Shown one piece after another: positions 1 through 5,986 of a stretch of 9,866 nt of DNA. The DNA is taken from the NCBI GenBank assembly GCA_036501345.1, contig DASYAN010000525.1, forward strand, positions 1 to 9,866. The letters run 5' to 3'. Below the pieces are notes generated by a model. It was not told the origin of the DNA. It made no database searches and was given only the letters and a program-made list of their open reading frames with translations. The translations under genes and the position numbers were made by a program. The first letter of the stretch is position 1. Every line of letters begins with the position of its first letter. The stretch comes from DASYAN01 sp036501345 (GTDB lineage Bacteria > Chloroflexota > Ktedonobacteria > Ktedonobacterales > Ktedonobacteraceae).

Positions 1-1
1 G

Positions 2-258
2 GTACATATTCCATTGGATGCTGCTTGGCAGCGCAACTTGCATTTGGCACAGCAGTTTGGTATGCAGATGCTGGAGATCCGCCCGCATGGTCCCGCCGAT
101 CAGGCAGAACTCAAACGTTTGGATGTGATCGTTTCTGCCGATAGTGAAGTGGTAACGGAGCCTCGTGATCTGCAGCGGGGATTGTACAGTCAGGTGAAAA
201 GGTTGTGATCGGGTTTGTACGAGATAGCAAGTTGCGCAAAGTCAGTGCTGTGCTATAG
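2..258 (+). pseudogene. C-terminal PDZ domain of HtrA/DegP-like protein, frameshifted, 5' truncated by window
   Basis: The frame starting at base 2 is open from the window edge and gives a PDZ-like stretch: GPADQAELKRLDVIVSAD, then EVVTEPRDLQRGLYS, then a premature TGA at 206-208. The missing last PDZ strand is present in another frame from 190: GEKVVIGFVRDSKLRKVSAV, ending at TAG 256-258. Joining the frames near 188-192, as if one base were lost, restores a normal PDZ ending (xPGEKVxxxxxR). Glycines usual in PDZ domains are replaced (AEL for AGL, KRLD for KRGD, ADSE for ADGE), which fits relaxed selection. PDZ domains at the C-terminus of HtrA-type envelope proteases bind peptide ends and control the protease; the protease domain would lie outside the window, so that assignment is inference. 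A sequencing error could explain the shift but not the glycine losses. No slippery heptamer was seen, so programmed frameshifting is unlikely. Confidence 0.62.
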
Positions 259-320
259 TGACCTCATCGTGCACTGATAACAGGGCGGACAATGCAGCGG
301 AGTGGGCGAATGGGAAAGCT

Positions 321-1298
321 TTATTCCTCTTCGTCATCCTCCTCAAAATCAGTATCGAGATCATCCTCGAAATCGTGTTTTCCGTTGGTCTCACGCTGTT
401 TTCTGAGCATTTCTTCAACATTACGAATCAGACTATCAGCACTGGGCAGTGGACCAGTGCTGATAGGCAGGTCAGGATTGCTTCTCTCTTCATCCTCATC
501 ATCTTCATCTCCACTACCTGCAAGCTGCTCTTCTAATTTGCGAACATAGGCACTGGCTTCTGGATCGCGTGCAACCAGAGCCGTGACTTGCTCTTCAAAG
601 CGGAGAGCGTCAGATTGAATTTTGCTCAAATCTAGTCCAAACGAGAGAAAGGTATCTACATGTGTGAGCAAGGCAGCTGTCACTTTGACATTGGGTGTAG
701 CAGCCAGATAATGGGGAGCAGCGGCCCAAAGAGTTGCTGAAGGAATGTGCATGCGTTGACAGGCCTCATGGAGCACACCAACCATGCCTGTTGGACCCTC
801 GTAACGAGAGTTGTGGATATCGATTTCTCGTAAACGTTCCTGCATAGTGCTATCAGATGATGAACCTGTAATAGGCACAACGACAGAGTGCGGAACATCA
901 GCGAGAAGTGATCCGAGGAAAACAACTTCTGAGGCAGAGAAGTGATTGCAGATTTCTAGAAATGCGTTACTGAACGTTTTCCACTTGAGTTGTGGCTCAA
1001 CACCGGTAAATAGGATCACGTCACGCTCGAGATCCTCCATATGCTGGGCCAGAAATTGATTGCTTGGCCAGACAATGGTGCGCTGCACGCCGTCACCAAA
1101 TTTGATAGTTGGTCTGGTCTCGGTAAAGACGAAGAAATCTTCTGCCTCGATCTCTGCGATCTTCTGCGACTTCCAACGGTCAATAAGAAACTTGACCGCA
1201 GTGGTGGCTGAGTCAGCGGCATCGCTCCAACCTCCAAAGGCTGCTACCACAACCGGGTCACGTAACTCTAGCTGCTCGTAATATTGTATAGGTGACAT
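321..1298 (-). CDS. PAC2 family (proteasome-assembly-chaperone-like) protein
   Basis: This 325-residue protein matches the bacterial PAC2 family. The N-terminal strand and FGGWSDAADS motif (about residues 21-30), the VILFTGVEPQLKW segment (94-106), the VVFLGSLLADVPHS core (125-138) and the EGPTGMVGVLHEACQ motif (167-181) are typical. It is soluble, with no signal peptide or membrane segment. The PAC2 fold ends near residue 225. A helical region follows, then a linker and two acidic clusters (about 263-271 and 309-325, ending in EEDDEEE). Eukaryotic and archaeal relatives help assemble proteasomes; the role of the bacterial proteins is not settled, and no proteasome gene is visible here. The ATG at 1298 is supported by an AGAGGT Shine-Dalgarno 7 nt upstream. 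It is divergent from the pseudouridine synthase and converges on the PDZ remnant. A strong inverted repeat lies inside its 3' coding part. Confidence 0.9.
   Translation of the reverse strand: MSPIQYYEQLELRDPVVVAAFGGWSDAADSATTAVKFLIDRWKSQKIAEIEAEDFFVFTETRPTIKFGDGVQRTIVWPSNQFLAQHMEDLERDVILFTGVEPQLKWKTFSNAFLEICNHFSASEVVFLGSLLADVPHSVVVPITGSSSDSTMQERLREIDIHNSRYEGPTGMVGVLHEACQRMHIPSATLWAAAPHYLAATPNVKVTAALLTHVDTFLSFGLDLSKIQSDALRFEEQVTALVARDPEASAYVRKLEEQLAGSGDEDDEDEERSNPDLPISTGPLPSADSLIRNVEEMLRKQRETNGKHDFEDDLDTDFEEDDEEE
433..466. repeat. Perfect 13-bp inverted repeat inside the PAC2 coding sequence
   Basis: CTATCAGCACTGG (433-445) is the exact reverse complement of CCAGTGCTGATAG (454-466), with an 8-nt loop. 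On the minus-strand mRNA it forms a stem within the codons for PISTGPLPSADS, in the linker between the two acidic clusters. No T-run follows on either strand, so it is not an obvious intrinsic terminator. Confidence 0.85.
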
Positions 1299-1305
1299 AC
1301 TAAAT

Positions 1306-1311
1306 ACCTCT
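1306..1311 (-). promoter_or_regulatory. Shine-Dalgarno of the PAC2 gene
   Basis: AGAGGT on the minus strand lies 7 nt upstream of the ATG at 1298, which supports that start. Confidence 0.65.
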
Positions 1312-1345
1312 TGATCTGCTGCTTCCCAAGCAAATGTATGGTATC

Positions 1346-1376
1346 ATTCTAACACACCACGACAATCCCTATACAA
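1346..1376 (-). promoter_or_regulatory. Possible sigma-70 promoter of the PAC2 gene
   Basis: On the minus strand there is an extended -10, TGT-TAGAAT (1354-1346), with a weak TTGTAT at 1376-1371 as -35, 19 bp away. The leader would be about 40 nt and would include the Shine-Dalgarno. The spacing is long and the -35 is poor, so this is tentative. Confidence 0.4.
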
Positions 1377-1428
1377 GAAACCGCATCTCAGGCTGTTCAC
1401 TATGTATCTGCTTGCGATGTCGAGGCTA

Positions 1429-1457
1429 TTGACACTACTTGTGAGCCACTCTATACT
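1429..1457 (+). promoter_or_regulatory. Near-consensus sigma-70 promoter for a leaderless pseudouridine synthase transcript
   Basis: TTGACA (1429-1434), a 17-bp spacer and TATACT (1452-1457) match the housekeeping consensus in 11 of 12 positions. Counting from the -10, transcription should start at about 1464-1465, which is the A of ATG 1465. No Shine-Dalgarno precedes that ATG, so translation is probably leaderless. Upstream in-frame ATGs at 1402 and 1417 would lie before the transcript start. Confidence 0.72.
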
Positions 1458-1464
1458 CACCAGC

Positions 1465-2382
1465 ATGGAAGTTACTAACATCGCAGTCATCTATCAAGAT
1501 CATCACCTGCTTCTCGTTAATAAGCCAGCTGGGCTAGTGATTCATCCGACCTATAAGCATAGCGATGGGACACTGTGGGATACAGTGTTAGCCTATTCGC
1601 AACTACTGGGTCAGGATGATTGGAGACCACCAGAACTGCCCGATGAGCTTGAATGGGCAGGTGCTCCTGCTGATGTACAAGTAATGTTGCGCAATAGGCG
1701 CATTGAACGTCTCTGGAAAGAGGAGGGACTGTTGCTGCGTCCCTGCCTGCTACACCGCTTGGATAAGGATACCTCGGGTATTGTGGCACTGGCACGCACT
1801 GAACGTTCACGACGGCACCTAGTTAAACAGTTTGAAGAACACACGCTTGTGAAACGCTATTTGGCTGTCGTGGGACAGGGAGCTCCTGATTGGACACATC
1901 CACGTGCACCCTTTACAATCATGCGGCGGCTGGCAGATGGACAGCTACAACCAGCAGATGCATCATTTGTACTGGAGAGTCCCGGGGACGGTGAATTCAT
2001 GCTCGACGGCCCACTGCAACGCGATCCTGATGATCGACGCCGCTGTATCGTTGGGCCTGACGGACAATCAGCCACAACATTGGTGAGAGTGCTAGCAGTA
2101 GAGCGTGGCTATGCGCTGCTGGATGTGCGTCCTGTGACCGGGCGTACGCACCAGATACGTGCGCATCTTGCCGCCCTGGACTATGCGATTGTAGGAGACC
2201 AAACGTATAGCCTTCCTACTGCTGATATGTCAGCAACAACTTTGAGTCGCCAGTTTCTCCATGCCTACAGCCTGACATTGCGACCCTATCCTGATAATGA
2301 ACTACGTACATTTATGGCTCCTTTAGCAAGCGACCTGCAAATATGGCTAGAAAATGCTGGCATTGTCTTGCCAGGATACTGA
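1465..2382 (+). CDS. RluA-family RNA pseudouridine synthase
   Basis: This 305-residue enzyme converts uridine to pseudouridine in rRNA or tRNA. It begins with the usual strand and motif of S4-less family members, IYQDHHLLLVNKPAGLVIHPT (VNKPAG near residues 18-23). The catalytic motif HRLDKDTSG is at about 97-105, with the nucleophile Asp at residue 100. The conserved GRTHQIRAHLA motif is at about 226-236. A stretch of roughly 40 residues between the N-terminal motif and HRLD (about 50-90, rich in Trp, Pro and Arg) and a further insert near 175-200 make it longer than minimal family members. There is no S4 RNA-binding domain. I chose ATG 1465 over the upstream ATG 1402 because family homology starts there and a near-perfect promoter ends 7 nt before it. 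The target base cannot be read from sequence, so no rluA/B/C/D symbol is given. Confidence 0.9.
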   Translation: MEVTNIAVIYQDHHLLLVNKPAGLVIHPTYKHSDGTLWDTVLAYSQLLGQDDWRPPELPDELEWAGAPADVQVMLRNRRIERLWKEEGLLLRPCLLHRLDKDTSGIVALARTERSRRHLVKQFEEHTLVKRYLAVVGQGAPDWTHPRAPFTIMRRLADGQLQPADASFVLESPGDGEFMLDGPLQRDPDDRRRCIVGPDGQSATTLVRVLAVERGYALLDVRPVTGRTHQIRAHLAALDYAIVGDQTYSLPTADMSATTLSRQFLHAYSLTLRPYPDNELRTFMAPLASDLQIWLENAGIVLPGY

Positions 2383-2583
2383 AAAGTTGATAGCCACTGA
2401 GGCAATGAATACTTGCTCAAAGTTTTAGGCTTTCAAAATTAAGATGCAATTGCCCTGAGGTCCATTCCCATCTCAACAAAGTACCGATAAGTAGAAGCAA
2501 TAGTAGAGTGTTTAAAAGTCTCTGGATATTCCTCGTGATTTGTGTTACCATTCCACTATAGGATCAGCTGAGGCTATGTTCCG

Positions 2584-2589
2584 TGAGGA
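2584..2589 (+). promoter_or_regulatory. Shine-Dalgarno deciding the kinase start
   Basis: TGAGGA is 10 nt before ATG 2600, a workable though slightly long distance. The alternative ATG 2576 has its GAGG only 2 nt away, which is too close, and the TTG at 2540 has none. Confidence 0.5.
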
Positions 2590-2599
2590 AAAGAGAAGG

Positions 2600-4585
2600 A
2601 TGTACGATCGTACAGGCCAACAATTGGGTAACTATCGCTTGCTCCACCTGCTTGGGCAGGGGGGGTTTGCTAATGTTTACCTGGGTGAACACACCCATCT
2701 CAACACCAGAGCTGCCGTCAAAGTGCTACATGAGCAAATGGAAGCACAGGCCCTCGAGAATTTTCTTAAGGAAGCGCAGACCATTGCAACCCTCAAGCAT
2801 CCCCATATCTTACGAGTGCTAGATTTTGGTATGGATGACTCTACGCCCTTTCTGGTAATGGAATATGCCCCAGGTGGCACATTACGAAAGAAGCATCCTC
2901 ATGGCTCAATAGTTTCCCTCTCGACAATAGTGCCCTACGTGAAGCAAGTGACAGCAGCACTCCAGTATGCTCATGATCAGCAACTCGTACACCGAGATGT
3001 CAAGCCGGAGAACATGCTAGTGGAAGCCCAGGGCTCGATTGTGCTTGGTGACTTTGGTATCGCAATTCCTGTTTATGACACCCAAACGTTCAGTACGCAA
3101 GAAGTAGGGGGAACACCCTATTATATGGCACCAGAACAATGCAGGGGAAAAGCACGCGAGGCCAGCGATCAATATGCACTGGGAGTAGTGGTCTATGAGT
3201 GGCTATGCGGTGTACTGCCATTTTACGGGGCAAGCGCAATCGAAATAGCGATGCACCATCTAATGGACCTCCCTCCTTCATTGCAAGAGAGGATAGCCGG
3301 CATCCCAGTAGAGGTAGAGCAAGTCGTGTTAAGAGCACTGGCCAAGGATCCTCAAGAGCGTTTCTCCAATGTTCAGGAGTTTGCCCAAGCCCTGGAACAG
3401 GCATCCCAGCCAAAGAAGTCAGCGATAGCAGTACTGCCTCTGTCAGTTCTACTGTCTAGCAATAGCAACAGCAATAGCAATACACAACAGTCAACAATCC
3501 TTCAGGGGCCAGTAATACCAATGCAATCGACGATATCAACAATGCCTCTTGCACAAATAGCAGCAGCCTCATTCCCTGCAGGAACGCTACTCTCCACTTA
3601 TCATGGTCATTCCGCCACTATAAGCGGTATAGGGCAGTCGTCGAATGGCGCACTCATTGCCTCCGGAGAGAAAAAAGAGACCGCGCTGGTATGGAATGCA
3701 CCTATAGAAAAGCAAGTCCTTACTCCACGAGGTTACTCCAAGTACGTATCTATGGTAGCATGGTCTCCCGATGGCACACGCATCGCCTCTGGAGGATGGG
3801 ATAAGGTAGTGCAAGTCTGGAAAGCAAGAACAGGCGAACAGATCAGCACCTGTAATGGTCATTCCAGATTCGTGTTTGCAGTTACATGGTCACCTGATAG
3901 CACGCATATCGCCTCCGGAAGCACTGATAGGACAGTACAAATCTGGGATGCGAAAACAGGCGAACAGATTAGGACCTACAGTGGTCATAAAGGGTTCGTA
4001 TTTACTGTAGCATGGTCTCCCGATGGTACACGCATTGCCTCCGGAGGAGGAGATAAGACGGTGCAGGTATGGGATGCAGCAACAGGTGAACAAACCAGCA
4101 GCTATAGCGGTCATTCCGATGGGGTAAGTAGGGTAGCATGGTCTCCCGATGGTACACGCATTGCCTCGGGAAGTCATGATAAGACGGTGCAAGTCTGGGA
4201 TGCAACCACGGGACAATGCGTGTACACCTATAGCCGTCATGCCCACGTTGTACTAGCGATAGCATGGTCTCCCGATGGCACACGCATCGCCTCCGGAGGT
4301 CCAGATGGAACAGTCCAGGTCTGGGATGTGACCACAGGAGAGCGGGTTTGCACCTATAGTCGTCACTCCCAGGTAGTCTATGTAATAGCATGGTCTCCCG
4401 ATGGTACACGCATCGCCTCCGGAAGTGGTGATAAAACCGTGCAAATCTGGGAAGCAACCACAGGCAAGCACGTCCTGACTTATAGCGGTCATTCCGATAG
4501 TGTAAACGCCGTCGCATGGTCTCCTGATGGCGTACAGGTTGCTTCAGGAAGTAAAGACGGGACAGTGCAGGTATGGCAAGCATAG
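2600..4585 (+). CDS. Serine/threonine protein kinase with C-terminal WD40 repeats
   Basis: This 661-residue Hanks-type kinase is fused to a beta-propeller. The kinase domain spans about 11-265: glycine loop LGQGGFANVYLG (18-29), AAVK lysine (41), helix-C Glu (about 58), catalytic HRDVKPEN (131-138), DFG (151-153) and APE (177-179). All catalytic residues are present, so it should be active. A Ser/Asn/Gln-rich linker (about 275-330) contains SNSNSNSN. Its hydrophobic run, about 13 residues, is too short for a membrane helix, so the protein is probably cytoplasmic. Eight 42-residue WD40 units follow from residue 336 to the end; the first is degenerate and the last stops after its final strand. 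The propeller probably binds a partner or substrate that directs the kinase. The start at 2600 (MYDRTGQQLGNYRL) is chosen from the Shine-Dalgarno and the usual N-terminus of such kinases. It stands alone as a transcription unit and no cognate phosphatase is nearby. Confidence 0.93.
   Translation: MYDRTGQQLGNYRLLHLLGQGGFANVYLGEHTHLNTRAAVKVLHEQMEAQALENFLKEAQTIATLKHPHILRVLDFGMDDSTPFLVMEYAPGGTLRKKHPHGSIVSLSTIVPYVKQVTAALQYAHDQQLVHRDVKPENMLVEAQGSIVLGDFGIAIPVYDTQTFSTQEVGGTPYYMAPEQCRGKAREASDQYALGVVVYEWLCGVLPFYGASAIEIAMHHLMDLPPSLQERIAGIPVEVEQVVLRALAKDPQERFSNVQEFAQALEQASQPKKSAIAVLPLSVLLSSNSNSNSNTQQSTILQGPVIPMQSTISTMPLAQIAAASFPAGTLLSTYHGHSATISGIGQSSNGALIASGEKKETALVWNAPIEKQVLTPRGYSKYVSMVAWSPDGTRIASGGWDKVVQVWKARTGEQISTCNGHSRFVFAVTWSPDSTHIASGSTDRTVQIWDAKTGEQIRTYSGHKGFVFTVAWSPDGTRIASGGGDKTVQVWDAATGEQTSSYSGHSDGVSRVAWSPDGTRIASGSHDKTVQVWDATTGQCVYTYSRHAHVVLAIAWSPDGTRIASGGPDGTVQVWDVTTGERVCTYSRHSQVVYVIAWSPDGTRIASGSGDKTVQIWEATTGKHVLTYSGHSDSVNAVAWSPDGVQVASGSKDGTVQVWQA
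3458..3481 (+). repeat. Hexanucleotide microsatellite in the kinase linker
   Basis: Four tandem copies of AGCAAY (AGCAAT, AGCAAC, AGCAAT, AGCAAT) encode the SN dipeptides of the linker. Because the unit is 6 nt, slippage would lengthen or shorten the linker without breaking the frame. Confidence 0.85.
3605..4582 (+). repeat. Eight WD40-encoding units, exact 126-nt period
   Basis: Units start at 3605, 3731, 3857, 3983, 4109, 4235, 4361 and 4487, with no insertion or deletion between them. In units 2 and 4-7 the core coding for AWSPDGTRIASG is almost identical at the DNA level, differing only at a few silent sites (for example GGC/GGT, ATC/ATT). Units 1, 3 and 8 are more diverged. This points to recent duplication or gene conversion in the middle of the array. 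The last unit ends after 32 of 42 codons. Confidence 0.93.
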
Positions 4586-4612
4586 GCGCTTCTACTGCCT
4601 AGATGGCTGCTA

Positions 4613-5968
4613 TCATTGGCTCAACGAGAAAAGGCTCTCTAACTCAGCCCCCATGGCCTCAGTCGTTACCATATCTTCGTGGGTGCCATTAGGCAACTTA
4701 CGCAGCGACCAGTCAGCATTCACATCATAGAGTACACCATACCCAGGCGCGTAATAGATTTTGCTCACGGCCAGAGATTGCAGTTGATCTTCTGTCTCCT
4801 TATACTTCCCACCTGTCAGTTTGTTGGCTATATGAAATGCTTGCAGCATAATAATCTGACGGCCTGCCTCTTTGTGTGCTTTGTTAAGTGTAAACTTACC
4901 GGGATTGGTTGGAGATGGTCCCTCAAAATTAACTGAGAAGTAGTAGCCTCTGTTCTTTGTATCCCACATACCCAGAGGATTAGTAGGAAGCGCATAAGAA
5001 TCCAACAGATCCGTTGCCTTATTCAAGAAGTCCTGGGCGCGGGTTATTTTATAGGCATCTAGCAGGGAAATTGCTATCTGAGCCACAGGTCCCATCTGGA
5101 TCTTCTGCCCGCTAACCGCATAATTTTTGGTCGTGCCAGAAAAGAAAGTTTGATGAGGATTGACCGATCCATCCGGTAACAAGACATCATCCATTTGGCT
5201 AGCAAAGGTATGGTATTGCGTCACATAAGCATGGGCATAGACAAAAGTTATTGTACTCATACCCTTTTGCATCCACTCCGGCTTATTGAACAGTACGCTC
5301 GCTTGCACGAGAGCGCACCCAGCTTCTAAAACGTTATCAACACGATATGAGCCATTTGGATGGCTGGAATTCTTTTTATAGATGCTGCCAACTTTAGGAT
5401 CAAAGGTGTCAGCATAGCTCTTAGCCAGACTATAGGCGGTATCTTTATAAAAGGCATCGTTGGAAAGGTTGTACACTGCCATAAACTCATCAAACAGCCA
5501 TCCACGCTCATTACGAGAATGAGCAAACTCAGCCTTGATAATAGATGTATAGCGAGCTATTTCACTATCATAGCGTGTATCCGCAGGATTTTGGCGCTTA
5601 TACGACCAGAGGTTGTGGATATAGCGAATATCGGTCAGCAGATCGTGGCGAGGATTGGTACTAGCACCATCTGGCTCGCCAGTCCCATTCACATTGACCT
5701 GCAAGGGATTGGTTCCATAGCGCCAGTTGATCAACAATCCACCCATCCCCTTGTTAACGTCCGGATCATTGTCAAATCCATTCGCTTTTATATTATTGAG
5801 AATCGACACCTCTATATCGCGAATGGCTACCGGAGTCCGATATTCTACGGTTGCCGTTGCTTGCTTAGTCTGGTGGTTTTTTGGTGCTTGAGGACAGCCG
5901 CGTACCAGAAAAATCAGACCGAACAGTAATAATCCTAATGGTATAAAATATAACCAAGAATAACGCAT
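4613..5968 (-). CDS. Membrane-anchored exported protein, possible helical-barrel glycosidase-like fold
   Basis: This is a 451-residue protein. Residues about 6-22 form a hydrophobic segment (WLYFIPLGLLLFGLIFLV) after a short positive N-terminus, followed by RGC at 23-25. The Cys could be a lipoprotein attachment site, but Arg at -2 makes a poor lipobox, so a signal anchor is equally likely. The rest should lie outside the membrane. It has repeated helix-like segments with aromatic/acidic motifs (GWLFDEFMAVYNL at about 156-168, then MWDTKNRGYYFSV at 334-346) that resemble six-hairpin (alpha/alpha) glycosidase-type proteins such as GH76 or AGE relatives. I cannot assign a family or name catalytic residues with confidence. 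It lies 18 nt after the glycosyltransferase with its Shine-Dalgarno next to that gene's stop, so the two are probably co-transcribed and translationally linked. Its 3' end faces the kinase 3' end across 27 nt. Confidence 0.78.
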   Translation of the reverse strand: MRYSWLYFIPLGLLLFGLIFLVRGCPQAPKNHQTKQATATVEYRTPVAIRDIEVSILNNIKANGFDNDPDVNKGMGGLLINWRYGTNPLQVNVNGTGEPDGASTNPRHDLLTDIRYIHNLWSYKRQNPADTRYDSEIARYTSIIKAEFAHSRNERGWLFDEFMAVYNLSNDAFYKDTAYSLAKSYADTFDPKVGSIYKKNSSHPNGSYRVDNVLEAGCALVQASVLFNKPEWMQKGMSTITFVYAHAYVTQYHTFASQMDDVLLPDGSVNPHQTFFSGTTKNYAVSGQKIQMGPVAQIAISLLDAYKITRAQDFLNKATDLLDSYALPTNPLGMWDTKNRGYYFSVNFEGPSPTNPGKFTLNKAHKEAGRQIIMLQAFHIANKLTGGKYKETEDQLQSLAVSKIYYAPGYGVLYDVNADWSLRKLPNGTHEDMVTTEAMGAELESLFSLSQ

Positions 5969-5980
5969 GTGTGCACATTT

Positions 5981-5986
5981 CCTTCT
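5981..5986 (-). promoter_or_regulatory. Shine-Dalgarno of the anchored protein gene
   Basis: AGAAGG on the minus strand directly follows the glycosyltransferase TAG (5989-5987) and is 12 nt before the ATG at 5968. This supports translational linkage of the two genes. Confidence 0.55.

Noticed and set aside
292..549. Plus-strand open frame rich in serine
   Set aside because: It is the antisense of the acidic GAT/GAA/GAG-rich PAC2 tail, so it has low-complexity bias and no independent support.
1402..1464. Longer N-terminus for the pseudouridine synthase
   Set aside because: The added 21 residues match nothing expected of the family, and the -35/-10 promoter lies within this stretch.
2540..2599. 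TTG start giving 20 more residues on the kinase
   Set aside because: There is no Shine-Dalgarno for it, and kinase family homology begins at the ATG at 2600.
3605..4582. Regular 126-nt repeats considered as a CRISPR-like or satellite array
   Set aside because: They encode continuous WD40 units in frame with a kinase and have no unique spacers.
3890..4583. Long minus-strand open frames with repeating RHRETML or GRPCY-type motifs
   Set aside because: They are shadows of the periodic WD40 codons on the opposite strand, and have no ribosome site.
4583..4601. TAGGC/GCCTA stem between the converging kinase and anchored-protein genes
   Set aside because: The stem is only 5 bp with a 9-nt loop and no T-run on either strand, too weak to call a terminator.
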